Assembly (NCBI RefSeq): GCF_000931935.2 | Contig: NZ_AZAC01000017.1 | Coordinates: 62,001-126,000, forward strand | From: Dethiosulfatarculus sandiegensis | GTDB lineage: Bacteria; Desulfobacterota; Desulfarculia; Desulfarculales; Desulfarculaceae | Length of the DNA stretch: 64,000 nt | Direction: 5' to 3' | Shown: piece after piece, positions 1 to 7,495 of the stretch | Layout: each line of letters opens with the position of its first letter | Numbering within the stretch: position 1 is the stretch's first letter | Program-made: the position numbers and the translations under genes | The notes under the pieces: generated by a model | What the model was told of the DNA's origin: nothing | The model's input: the letters and a program-made list of their open reading frames with translations, nothing else | Databases searched by the model: none

Positions 1-72
1 GCCCAGGGCAAACATCATTTCCGTGGTGACGGGGGTGAGGGAAACGATTCGCTTGGGCTTTTGAGGGGCCAT
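1..72 (-). CDS. ABC-type periplasmic-binding (BtuF-like) protein, N-terminal fragment
   Basis: Only the first 24 codons lie in the window; the gene runs off the left edge. The peptide begins MAPQKPKRIVSLTPVTTE and continues into MMFALG. The pattern RIVSL(S/T)P-x3-TE(I/M)-x-FALG opens the helical-backbone metal/cobalamin-binding domain of BtuF/FepB-type proteins. There is no signal peptide before the motif, so this may be one of the short cytosolic-looking members rather than a normal periplasmic receptor. Its ATG overlaps the TAA of the isomerase gene upstream (TAATG), so the two are probably translated from one message. The ligand cannot be told from this fragment. Confidence 0.6.
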   Translation of the reverse strand, partial: MAPQKPKRIVSLTPVTTEMMFALG

Positions 73-1052
73 TATTGGTTGATCCGGTCCAGGGCCTTGA
101 GCTGGGTTTCTATCTTGCCGCGCCAGGTCGATTCATCGGTAAATGAAAACTCAAATACCACAAACTCAGGTTCTATCAAATCAAACAGGCGGCAGATGCC
201 GGGATGGGCAAAGGCATCATGCTGGTCTATTTCACTTACATGTATATGGGCCTTGCCCAGTTTCTGCCAGAAATCACCCGCAAGATCCACGCCCCTTTTC
301 CGCACCCGTCGCACATATTCACCAGAAAGGCTTTTGGTGAGGTGCACGGCCTTGATGGTCTTTTTCAGTTCTCCCAGGTTTTTCACGGTCTGTAAAAGAT
401 AGTCAATGGCCTGGGACTCGTCGGTTAATTCCTGGTTTTTGTTGAGCACATGCCCGGTGTCCAGAACCAGCCCGGCATTATTGAAGTCAAGCTTTTCAAA
501 CAGCCGCTCCACTTCTGCGGGATGATCCAGGCGCAGGCCGCCGGGCCACCACAGATTCTCGAACAAAATGGGGTAATCGGGTTGTGTCCGTTTCACCAGG
601 GTGTTGGTGATCAAAGCCGAGAGGTCTATGGTAACCTGCCAGGTCCAGGGAAAGCGCCAGTCCACCAGGTGGTCCAGATCCGCCTGAGATGCGTGGAATA
701 CCGCGTATTCCACCTTGGCCCGCTTGCCCCAGGCCAGTTGCTCCTGATAAACCGAGAGCAGGTCTTCATATTCCAGTCCTCCGTAATAATGCCTGGCTGT
801 ATCGAGGTCGCCAAAGGTTTGCTCAAGGGTTTTTGAATCTGAACTGCAGATGGCGTTCAGAAAAACAAAAAAGCGTAGGTGAAGACCCAAGGCCAATTCA
901 GACGGTATGCGGTCCATGTCGTGGCCGGGAACCGGATACACCTCCAGGCCCTGAAAGGCATAGTCGGCCAGTAATTCCCTGGCCAGGCCCCAGTCCGGCC
1001 CGACTAAATCCAGGTGTGGCTTATAAGTGCTTAAGTTTAGTAATTTTTTCAA
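72..1052 (-). CDS. Sugar phosphate isomerase/epimerase-like TIM-barrel protein
   Basis: A 326-aa protein that fits the xylose isomerase-like / AP endonuclease 2 TIM-barrel family. Candidate metal-binding residues sit at the expected strand ends: Glu in LFENLWWPGG, Asp and His in GLVLDTGH, His in IKAVHLTKS and Glu in FVVFEFSF. No signal peptide or membrane segment is seen. It begins with TTG, and that codon overlaps the TGA of the molybdopterin oxidoreductase by 4 nt (TTGA), so translational coupling is likely. Members of this family isomerise sugars or act on inositol derivatives, but many are uncharacterised. The substrate is unknown, and the pairing with a redox enzyme and a BtuF-like protein does not settle it. 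Confidence 0.7.
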   Translation of the reverse strand: MKKLLNLSTYKPHLDLVGPDWGLARELLADYAFQGLEVYPVPGHDMDRIPSELALGLHLRFFVFLNAICSSDSKTLEQTFGDLDTARHYYGGLEYEDLLSVYQEQLAWGKRAKVEYAVFHASQADLDHLVDWRFPWTWQVTIDLSALITNTLVKRTQPDYPILFENLWWPGGLRLDHPAEVERLFEKLDFNNAGLVLDTGHVLNKNQELTDESQAIDYLLQTVKNLGELKKTIKAVHLTKSLSGEYVRRVRKRGVDLAGDFWQKLGKAHIHVSEIDQHDAFAHPGICRLFDLIEPEFVVFEFSFTDESTWRGKIETQLKALDRINQ

Positions 1053-3073
1053 ACCGGATTTTCCAATGTGGCCACCTCCACCAGATTGCAGTGAAAGGCG
1101 CAGGATTCGCCCATGTCCGTTATGTTTTGACTGGTCAAGTGATTGGCCGAGGCTTCTTTGTCAAAGATGCCTTCCATCACCACAAGCCCCGGTTGGGTGT
1201 CATCGGTCACTTTGGCCTGAACCAGGCAGATCCCCCTGTCATTGAAAACCCTGACCTGCCGGCCGTCGGTTATTCCCCTGGACCGGGCGTCTTCCGGGTG
1301 AATAAGCGCCCTGGGCGGACCTGCTTTTTCCCTTAAACTTTCCACCTCATTGAAAGAGGAGTTCAAAAGATGATGGTTTGGCGGGGTGATGAGCTGAAGG
1401 GTGTAGCGGTCCCTGCCTTCAAGATCCAGGCTGGGGCTGCCGTCCGGCAGGACGGGCAGACCTTTTTTGCCCAAGCTTTCGCTCAAAAATTCCACCTTGC
1501 CTGAAGGCGTCTTGAACCCCTGTTCAAAGGGGTTGGCCCCGACTTTAAGCCGCAGGGGCTTGAGGCTGCTCAGATCTTCAAACGTGATCTCCTGCATATA
1601 GGGAGAGTCAGTCTGAAGAAGCTGCTCTATGATTTCGTCTTCGCTTTGTTTGAAGACTTCCTCCGTGAAACCGAACCTGGCGGCCAGATCCTGGAAAACC
1701 TTAAGGGTGGAGCGTGAGCGGCCCACAGGTGGGATCACCGGCCGGGCCATCTGCAGGTAATAATGGCCATAGGAAGTGTAAAGGTCGGTGACTTCCATGG
1801 AGGTGGACCCGGGCAGAATAACGTCTGCATAACGGGCCGTATCGGTCATGAAAAGTTCATGAACCACGGTGAAGAGGTCTTCCCTTTTCAGTCCGGCCCG
1901 CACCTGGCTCAAGTCCGGGGCAACCACCGCCGGATTTGCCAGGTAGTTGTAAAAGACCTTTACCGGCGGTGAACCCAGGCTGGTAAGTGCCTGGCCCAAC
2001 TCCACCATATTCACCACCCTGGTTCCCTCAGGTGAGAGGTCCGGCCTCAGGAAGGGAGCCGTGTTCAAGGCAAAGGCCGGGGATGTGGAGCGGTTGATGC
2101 CTGCGCCGGGGCGGGAAAAAGCCCCCACCAGGGCGGGCAAAAGGGCTATGGTGCGCATGGCCATGCCGCCTTTAAGCTGGCGTATGGGGCCGCAGCCCGG
2201 GCGAATGAAAGGGGCTTTGGCCCGGCCATAGGCCAGGGCAAGTTCTTCCAGGACGCCTCTATCCACACCGGTGATCTTCTCCACATAAGGCGGGGGGTAT
2301 TCCCGTGATTTCCGCACCAGGGCTTCGAAGCCCTGGGTGTGATTTTTGATGAATTCATGATCCAGAAGATCCTGGGCGATCAGTATATGCATCATGCCCA
2401 GGGCCAGGGCCGCGTCAGTGCCTGGCTTGATTTGAATGAACAGGTCCGCCTTTTGGGCGGTTCTGTTTTTATAGGGATCGATGACTATAATTTTGGCCCC
2501 GTTTTTTTTGGCCTTTTCAAAAAAGGGCCAGGCATGCAGGTTGGTGGTGAGGAGGTTGCACCCCCAGATGAGGACCAGGTCTGAATTAACGGCGCTTTCT
2601 ATGTCTGTGGAGGGGCCCGAGCCCAGGCTGGCCGTAAATCCGGCAGTGGCCGCATCGGAGCAGATGGTGCGCAAAAGCCTGCTGGCCCCCAGTTTGTGGA
2701 AAAAGGCATGGCCTGCGTTTCTGTGCACCACCCCAAAGTGCCCGGCATAGGAATAAGGCAGAACAGACTCCGGGCCGTAAGTCTTGATCGCAAGGCGCAG
2801 GTTGCCTTCCACCAGGTCCAGGGCTTCTTCCCAGGAGGCCGGTCGGAAGCTTCCGCCGCCTTTGGGACCGGTTCTGATCATGGGGGTGGTCAGGCGGTTT
2901 TGGTTGTGCACCCTTTCGGCGTAGCGGGAGACCTTGTGACAGATAAATCCCCGGGTGAAAGGATGTTCAGGGTTGCCTTTAACGGTTTTTATATGGTTGT
3001 TTTCCACCTCAACCAACAGCCCGCATCCATCCGGGCAGTCATGAGGGCAAACAGAAGGAAGTTTTTTTGTCAT
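1049..3073 (-). CDS. Molybdopterin-dependent oxidoreductase (MopB / DMSO reductase superfamily)
   Basis: A 674-aa enzyme. The N-terminus carries C9-x3-C13-x3-C17-x27-C45, the [4Fe-4S] motif of the formate dehydrogenase/DMSO reductase superfamily (VCPHDCPDGC). The central part contains PYSYAGHFG and RTICSDAATAG, which match the MopB_1-type subgroup, and the C-terminal ~110 residues look like the molybdopterin dinucleotide-binding domain (ALIHPEDARSRGI). No Tat signal is present, so it should be cytoplasmic. I chose ATG 3073 because AGGAG lies 8 nt upstream; a TTG at 3142 would extend it but has no good ribosome site. No electron-transfer partner subunit is adjacent. The substrate is unknown, since this subgroup includes thiosulfate/polysulfide reductase-like and uncharacterised enzymes. 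Confidence 0.85.
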   Translation of the reverse strand: MTKKLPSVCPHDCPDGCGLLVEVENNHIKTVKGNPEHPFTRGFICHKVSRYAERVHNQNRLTTPMIRTGPKGGGSFRPASWEEALDLVEGNLRLAIKTYGPESVLPYSYAGHFGVVHRNAGHAFFHKLGASRLLRTICSDAATAGFTASLGSGPSTDIESAVNSDLVLIWGCNLLTTNLHAWPFFEKAKKNGAKIIVIDPYKNRTAQKADLFIQIKPGTDAALALGMMHILIAQDLLDHEFIKNHTQGFEALVRKSREYPPPYVEKITGVDRGVLEELALAYGRAKAPFIRPGCGPIRQLKGGMAMRTIALLPALVGAFSRPGAGINRSTSPAFALNTAPFLRPDLSPEGTRVVNMVELGQALTSLGSPPVKVFYNYLANPAVVAPDLSQVRAGLKREDLFTVVHELFMTDTARYADVILPGSTSMEVTDLYTSYGHYYLQMARPVIPPVGRSRSTLKVFQDLAARFGFTEEVFKQSEDEIIEQLLQTDSPYMQEITFEDLSSLKPLRLKVGANPFEQGFKTPSGKVEFLSESLGKKGLPVLPDGSPSLDLEGRDRYTLQLITPPNHHLLNSSFNEVESLREKAGPPRALIHPEDARSRGITDGRQVRVFNDRGICLVQAKVTDDTQPGLVVMEGIFDKEASANHLTSQNITDMGESCAFHCNLVEVATLENPV

Positions 3074-3291
3074 GGCTGTATCTCCTGACCTGGAACTGCC
3101 GGTTATTGAGTGAAAAAAACCGGACATGCCTTTTGGATTCAATCATGAAACACCCCAGGTTAAAACACAAGCAATAGCTGGTCAGGCAAATCATAGCTTG
3201 CTTTTTCGGGCAATTCATAGGCAGGATGTTGACATTTGAAATGCAATGGAGATGCCCTTTGCATGCCGCGTTCGGAATGGGGAGGTGAAGT

Positions 3292-4596
3292 GTGACCCAT
3301 AAGGTGCATTACGGCAAGGAAATCATTGAGTTTGAGTTGCCCCTGGGGTGGCGGTTGATGCCTTCCAGGCCGGTTTCGCCTGTGCGCGAATCAGTCTCTG
3401 TGGCTGAACAAACGGTTCTTGCCTTAAAAGATCCTTTGGAGGCTTCTGTCCTGGCCCAGAGGGTCAAACCCGGCGACAGGGTGGCCATAATCACCGATGA
3501 CGGCACCAGGCAAACCCCGGTGCGGGAAATGCTTCCCCCGCTTTTAAGTGAACTTTTGGGGTGCGGACTGGATAAAGAGGCGATTGATATTGTGGTGGGG
3601 CTCGGAACCCATGCACCGATGACCCAAGACGCCCTGGCCCATAAGCTTGGCCCTGAAGTTTTTAAAAACTTCAGGGTGAGCCAGCACGATTGCCGCTCCA
3701 TTGATCTTGTGCCGGTGGGAAAACTTTCCACCGGGGCTGAAGTCTGCGTAAATCCTTTGGTGGCAAAGGCCCAGGTGGTTATAGGCCTGGGCGTGATACT
3801 GCCCCATCCCATGAACGGATTTGGCGGGGGGCCGAAGATTATTTTTCCTGCGGTGGCTGATTATGAGGCCATCAGGGAACACCATTTGGCTTGGACCACA
3901 GATCCGCAAAGCGTTTTTGGCAGCACCAGGAATAATCCGTTTTTAAAGGAGGTGGCTTCCGTGGCCAAGATGGCCGGGTTGACCTACAGCTTGAACTGCG
4001 TCTTTGATCTCGACGATCAGGTGGCTTCGGTGCTTTTTGGCTCCTGGCAGGCCGTGCACGGAGAAGGGGGCAGACTCTCCCAAAAGGTCTGCGGCATGGA
4101 GTTTGAGACCTTCTCCGATGTGACGATCATTGCCGGCTATCCTTATGAAGAATCCCTGCAATTGATGAAACCCCTGGCTTTGGGCTCCCTGCTCACCCGT
4201 AAAGACGGGCCGGTGATCCTGTTGGCTAAAAGTAATTCTCCCCTGCCGGAGTTTTTTTTGGATTCCTTTGCCAGGATTCTGTGGGAGTCGGGCGGCAATG
4301 CCAAGGATTATGTAAGGGAAAAATTTAAACGGGGCGAGCTTCTTTTGGAAGACGCGCCGATTGACTTGAACTGCGCCTTGTTCTTCGCCCTGGTCTGCAA
4401 AGGCAGGCAAAGGGTGGTGATTGTTTCCCGGGATCTGGATCGCGATCAGGTAGAGCGCATGGGATTTGTACATTATTCCGATCTGACAAAGGCCCTGGCC
4501 GGAGAAAGCGCCATAAAGCCAAAGGCCATGGTCAACCTTTGCCCGGTGGGTGGAATGCTGCCTGTTTTACCCAAGGGCCATGTGCTGGCCTATTAG
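3292..4596 (+). CDS. LarA-type nickel-pincer racemase/epimerase homologue (DUF2088)
   Basis: A 434-aa protein, close to the 424 aa of Lactobacillus LarA. The residues used by LarA are conserved in order: DDGTR (Arg73), GLGTH (His107), LPH (His172), GGPK (Lys182, the lysine that anchors the pyridinium cofactor) and REHH (His198). This suggests it binds the nickel-pincer nucleotide and interconverts 2-hydroxyacid stereoisomers. LarA homologues differ widely in substrate, so lactate is not assured. The start is GTG with GGAGG 6 nt upstream. It is transcribed divergently from the molybdopterin enzyme. The cofactor genes larB, larC and larE are not in the window. A strong hairpin terminator follows. 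Confidence 0.85.
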   Translation: MTHKVHYGKEIIEFELPLGWRLMPSRPVSPVRESVSVAEQTVLALKDPLEASVLAQRVKPGDRVAIITDDGTRQTPVREMLPPLLSELLGCGLDKEAIDIVVGLGTHAPMTQDALAHKLGPEVFKNFRVSQHDCRSIDLVPVGKLSTGAEVCVNPLVAKAQVVIGLGVILPHPMNGFGGGPKIIFPAVADYEAIREHHLAWTTDPQSVFGSTRNNPFLKEVASVAKMAGLTYSLNCVFDLDDQVASVLFGSWQAVHGEGGRLSQKVCGMEFETFSDVTIIAGYPYEESLQLMKPLALGSLLTRKDGPVILLAKSNSPLPEFFLDSFARILWESGGNAKDYVREKFKRGELLLEDAPIDLNCALFFALVCKGRQRVVIVSRDLDRDQVERMGFVHYSDLTKALAGESAIKPKAMVNLCPVGGMLPVLPKGHVLAY

Positions 4597-4616
4597 CCGG
4601 TTTGGGGAGCAAAGAA

Positions 4617-4658
4617 AACGCAGAGATTGTCTTTTGACTATCTCTGCGTTTTGATTTA
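4617..4658. terminator. Bidirectional rho-independent terminator (larA homologue / tRNA-Pro)
   Basis: AACGCAGAGAT at 4617-4627 pairs with ATCTCTGCGTT at 4640-4650. TTTTG follows on the plus strand and TTTTC on the minus strand, so it can stop both the racemase message and the tRNA-Pro transcript coming from the other side. Confidence 0.85.
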
Positions 4659-4659
4659 A

Positions 4660-4736
4660 TGGTCGGGGCGATAGGATTTGAACCTACGACCCCCTGCGCC
4701 CAAGGCAGGTGCGCTGCCAGACTGCGCTACGCCCCG
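4660..4736 (-). tRNA. tRNA-Pro(UGG)
   Basis: Read on the minus strand, the acceptor arms CGGGGCG (4736-4730) and CGCCCCG (4670-4664) pair perfectly, followed by discriminator A and an encoded CCA. The anticodon stem CCTGC/GCAGG encloses CTTGGGC, giving anticodon TGG, which reads proline CCA codons. The T arm contains GGTTCAAATCC. It is 77 nt with CCA and lies between the larA homologue and rdgB. Confidence 0.95.
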
Positions 4737-4749
4737 ACATTATTTTGTT

Positions 4750-5346
4750 TTATGATGCTATGAACTCTTTAAGGCCTGGCACGATTTTTTGCAAGGCCTG
4801 AGCCCTATGACTGATGGCATTTTTTTCTTGAGCCGGAAGCTGGGCCACTGTAACCCCTTTATCCGGCAGCTCAAACCAGGGATCATAGCCAAAGCCGTTT
4901 TCACCGTGAGGCTTAAGTGCAATGCGCCCTTCCATGCGGCCATGGGCGGTTAAAAAACGGCCGTCCGGCAATGCGCAGACCATGCAGCATTCAAAGGCGG
5001 CTCCCCGTTTTTCAAGGGGAACTCCTTCCATTTCCCGGGCAAGCTTTTGGTTGTTTTCTTTATCTGTGGCGTTTTCTCCGGCATAGCGGGCGCTTTTCAC
5101 CCCGGGACGGTTGCCCAGGTGATAGACTTCCAGGCCGGAGTCGTCGGCCAGAACGGGTAAACCAAGCTCAGCCGCCACTGTGCGGGCCTTTAACAGGGCA
5201 TTTTCCTCAAAGGTATCTCCTGTTTCTTCTATTTCCCGGTCAAAACCCAGCTCACTCATCAAGAGCACTTCAATGCCCAGGGGTGCGGCCATGGCTTCAA
5301 TTTCCCGGCGTTTGCCTTTATTGGTGCTGGCAAGGACCAGTTTCAT
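4750..5346 (-). CDS. rdgB: Non-canonical purine NTP pyrophosphatase (RdgB/HAM1)
   Basis: A 198-aa protein of the usual RdgB length. It hydrolyses ITP, dITP and XTP to monophosphates and so keeps deaminated purines out of nucleic acids. Family signatures are the N-terminal LASTNKGKRREI, the metal/catalytic loop VLADDSGLEV and the C-terminal GENGFGYDPWF and SHRAQAL. It begins 6 nt after the stop of rph and is clearly in the same operon, an arrangement seen in many proteobacteria. Confidence 0.96.
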   Translation of the reverse strand: MKLVLASTNKGKRREIEAMAAPLGIEVLLMSELGFDREIEETGDTFEENALLKARTVAAELGLPVLADDSGLEVYHLGNRPGVKSARYAGENATDKENNQKLAREMEGVPLEKRGAAFECCMVCALPDGRFLTAHGRMEGRIALKPHGENGFGYDPWFELPDKGVTVAQLPAQEKNAISHRAQALQKIVPGLKEFIAS

Positions 5347-5352
5347 GGCGGA

Positions 5353-6042
5353 TCAACCTTTTATGGCGGCGTTTTGGGCCGCGAATATTTCCCTGGCCGC
5401 TTGCGCACCCAGGGAGATCATGGTGATTAATTCCTCTGGTGTGTAAAGGCCTTGCTCTGCCGTGGCCTGCACCTCAACCAGCTCCCCCCCCGGGGCCAGA
5501 ACCAGGTTGGCGTCGACCTCTGCCTTTGAATCCTCTTCATAGCAAAGGTCCACCAGGATTTCGCCGTCCACCTTGCCCACGCTGATTGCGGCCAGTTGCA
5601 GATCAGGCTCGAGACCCAGGCTCTTAAGGGCGAGCGCCAGGGCCACGTAGGCTCCGGAGATGGATGCAGTGCGGGTGCCGCCGTCGGCCACCATTACGTC
5701 GCAGTCTATGTTTGCGGTATAGCCGTCAAGACGGCCAAGGTCCACAGAAGCCCGCAGGCTGCGCCCTATCAGGCGGCTTATCTCCCTGGCCCTGCCTTTT
5801 TTGTGGTGACTGCGCGAGGTGCGGGTGTGGGTGGCCCTGGGGAGCATGGCGTATTCAGCCGTCACCCAGCCCTTGCCCGAACCTTCCAGAAAAGGGGGAA
5901 CTCTCTTTTCCAGGCTGGCCGTGCATAAAACCCTGGTGTTGCCAAAGGAGCACATGGCGCTGCCTTCGGCGTAGGGGTTCACATTCGGTTCAATCTTCAC
6001 CGGCCTTAAGGCCCGGTTGGTTCTTTGGTCGATTCTATTCAT
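5353..6042 (-). CDS. rph: Ribonuclease PH
   Basis: A 229-aa phosphate-dependent 3'-5' exoribonuclease that trims tRNA 3' ends. It opens with the family pattern R-x5-RP-x6-N-x-YAEGS, then has NTRVLCTASLE and the phosphate/RNA-binding stretch LPRATHTRTSR. DCDVMVADGGTRTASI forms the conserved core. It is slightly shorter than the ~238 aa of E. coli RNase PH but appears complete. The ATG has AAGG 5 nt upstream. A good sigma70-type promoter lies just upstream, and rdgB follows 6 nt downstream. Confidence 0.96.
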   Translation of the reverse strand: MNRIDQRTNRALRPVKIEPNVNPYAEGSAMCSFGNTRVLCTASLEKRVPPFLEGSGKGWVTAEYAMLPRATHTRTSRSHHKKGRAREISRLIGRSLRASVDLGRLDGYTANIDCDVMVADGGTRTASISGAYVALALALKSLGLEPDLQLAAISVGKVDGEILVDLCYEEDSKAEVDANLVLAPGGELVEVQATAEQGLYTPEELITMISLGAQAAREIFAAQNAAIKG

Positions 6043-6087
6043 TGGCCTTGGTTTTCTTAAAGAAAAAGGGCTGGAACAAGATCTAAA

Positions 6088-6116
6088 AATCTAGCTCAGG
6101 GGAGCTTTGGTGTCAA
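6088..6116 (-). promoter_or_regulatory. Sigma70-type promoter of rph-rdgB
   Basis: On the minus strand TTGACA (6116-6111) is separated by exactly 17 nt from TAGATT (6093-6088), about 45 nt upstream of the rph ATG. The -35 box is a perfect match and the -10 matches 4 of 6. Confidence 0.65.
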
Positions 6117-6122
6117 GGTGTT

Positions 6123-6142
6123 CAAAAAAACCTTAGTAAAGG
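6123..6142 (-). terminator. Small hairpin with U-run upstream of rph
   Basis: Minus strand ACCTT-TACT-AAGGT is followed directly by seven Ts. The stem is only 5 bp, but the U-run is good. It would end any minus-strand transcript coming from the structured element at 6281-6400 before the rph promoter. Confidence 0.45.
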
Positions 6143-6144
6143 TG

Positions 6145-6535
6145 TTGACAAGCCGATCCAAAGGAGCTAAACATAGCTTCAATAAATTCTCTGCATTCAG
6201 GCAGATCATTTCTTTTCACTGTACCAGGAGTACACTTAGATGGCGCTCTTAGCCCATTTAACGAGCACGCGAATTATTAGGCCGAACCGCTCCGGTGAGG
6301 CTTGCGAGCTCCTGTTACAGGATCACCTTCTGGTTCTGCAAAGGCCGGGCCTCTCCGCTGGGGGGTTCGGCGTCGCTGTAGCCTAGGCGGGCTGCCGACG
6401 AATTCTATTTTTGTCTGTCAGACTCCGCCGAAGCAAATCCTACTAGCTAAATAAAAATTTTATTAGTTAATACGCGATCATTAGCAGCTGTGCGCTAAAT
6501 TTGCATAGTGCAGAACCCGAAGGAGTATTCAAATC
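6145..6535. ncRNA. Structured intergenic element, candidate non-coding RNA or leader
   Basis: This gap contains unusually strong, nested base pairing. An 8-bp outer stem GCCGAACC (6281-6288)/GGTTCGGC (6364-6371) encloses GGTGA (6294-6298)/TCACC (6323-6327). That in turn holds two hairpins, GCT-TGCG-AGC (6300-6309) and CCTG-TTA-CAGG (6311-6321), making a three-way junction. A further hairpin with GTCG (6372-6375)/CGAC (6396-6399) lies 3', followed by TTTTT near 6410. A plus-strand TTGACA at 6145 has only a weak -10 (TAAACA, 17 nt away). I do not recognise a known RNA family (not tmRNA, RNase P, SRP or a common riboswitch). Strand is uncertain; the minus strand has a small terminator at 6123-6142. 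Confidence 0.35.
6481..6509 (+). promoter_or_regulatory. Weak promoter candidate for the 6536 gene
   Basis: TTAGCA (6481-6486), 17 nt, CATAGT (6504-6509), about 27 nt before the ATG of the following gene. Each box matches consensus only partly. An AT-rich near-palindrome (CTAAATAAAAATTTTATTAG) lies just upstream at about 6447-6466. Confidence 0.3.
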
Positions 6536-7081
6536 ATGTTTGCGCGCTTTTTTTCTGCGGATCCCCTCAAGGTCATGAACACCGAGTTGGCTAAACAGAC
6601 CCCGGATTCAAATTTTTGGAAACATCTCTCCAAGTATTTGGTGCAGGGCGTGCGTCCCAAGGACGACAAAGCCGAAGCGGTGATAAAGACTTATCTGGAT
6701 CTGCGCGACTCTCTGGGAGTTCGGGCTGTTTTCCGTCACAACGCGGTGTTGAGCCACGAAGCCCTGGCAGAGCCTTGCCGGAGTTTTTTCTGCAAATATT
6801 CAGGCCATGATTGCATGGAATCGTCCCAACTCATGTTTTGGGCGCGTTTCTGCCTGGCCGCAGACCATTTACTGGCGGTGGCCTATGAAGCCCGACTGGA
6901 AACGGGTGAGGCCCGGAAGCGGAGAATGGATGCGCTCATGCAGTTCTTCGCCAAGGTTCAGACTGACTACCTCAATCCCCTGCAAAGGGAGGGACAAAGA
7001 CCTCGGGATCTGGCCGGGGACAATAGTAGGGAGTTTGAGGGGTCTGAACCCGCTGGTTTTGAGTCTGCCCAGGCAGCCTGA
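6536..7081 (+). CDS. Protein of unknown function, 181 aa
   Basis: I do not recognise this family. The ATG has a good ribosome site (GAAGGAG, 9 nt upstream) and the reading frame has codon use like its neighbours, so I accept it as a gene. The protein is predicted soluble and mostly helical, with no signal peptide. Residues 1-140 form the likely domain, with Cys residues in CRSFFCKYSGHDC, a spacing that might bind metal but fits no motif I can name. The last ~35 residues are polar and probably disordered. It sits alone between the structured element and tRNA-Leu. An RNA leader relationship with the element upstream is possible. Confidence 0.6.
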   Translation: MFARFFSADPLKVMNTELAKQTPDSNFWKHLSKYLVQGVRPKDDKAEAVIKTYLDLRDSLGVRAVFRHNAVLSHEALAEPCRSFFCKYSGHDCMESSQLMFWARFCLAADHLLAVAYEARLETGEARKRRMDALMQFFAKVQTDYLNPLQREGQRPRDLAGDNSREFEGSEPAGFESAQAA

Positions 7082-7163
7082 CCAATTTTCCGCTCTTAAC
7101 CTTCCGGGTTGACGCTTTTGGCTTAATGCCATAAAGTTCCGGCAGGCGTCCTGAAGCGCCGGG

Positions 7164-7250
7164 GCGAGAGTGGCGGAATTGGTAGACGCACTGGACTTAG
7201 GATCCAGTGGGGGAAACTCCGTGGGGGTTCGAGTCCCCCCTCTCGCACCA
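7164..7250 (+). tRNA. tRNA-Leu(UAG)
   Basis: Acceptor arms GCGAGAG (7164-7170) and CTCTCGC (7240-7246) pair perfectly, followed by A and encoded CCA. The anticodon stem CTGGA/TCCAG encloses CTTAGGA, giving anticodon TAG (reads CUA). There is a long class II variable arm GGGGGAAACTCC and a T arm GGGTTCGAGTCCC. It is 87 nt with CCA. Confidence 0.96.
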
Positions 7251-7268
7251 ACATGATCGCGTGCAGTC

Positions 7269-7299
7269 GCGGCCCCAGCCTTTGGCTGGGGCCGCTTTT
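7269..7299 (+). terminator. Rho-independent terminator after tRNA-Leu
   Basis: GCGGCCCCAGCC (7269-7280), loop TTT, GGCTGGGGCCGC (7284-7295), then TTTTC. A perfect 12-bp GC-rich stem 18 nt after the tRNA CCA. Confidence 0.9.
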
Positions 7300-7495
7300 C
7301 TCCGCCGGCGTGAACTTAGCCGGTTCGCCATTTATGACTCGCCTTAACCTTATAACCGTTCCACCTCTCTCCTTATTTTGCCCATCCAAATTCTTTACCC
7401 TTTATTTTATTAGTAAAAAAGGTTTTGGAATGAGCGAAAAACATAGTAGTATACAGTATGTAAGTCATATTTGTCGTTAATAAGGATATCTACTG

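Noticed and set aside
6133..6219. A 28-aa frame on the minus strand starting with GTG and ending inside the small terminator
   Set aside because: The peptide looks protein-like, but there is no ribosome site. The open frame continues upstream into the structured element without a start, so it was not called.
7123..7389. 88-aa minus-strand frame over tRNA-Leu
   Set aside because: It reads antisense through the tRNA and its terminator, a common false ORF.
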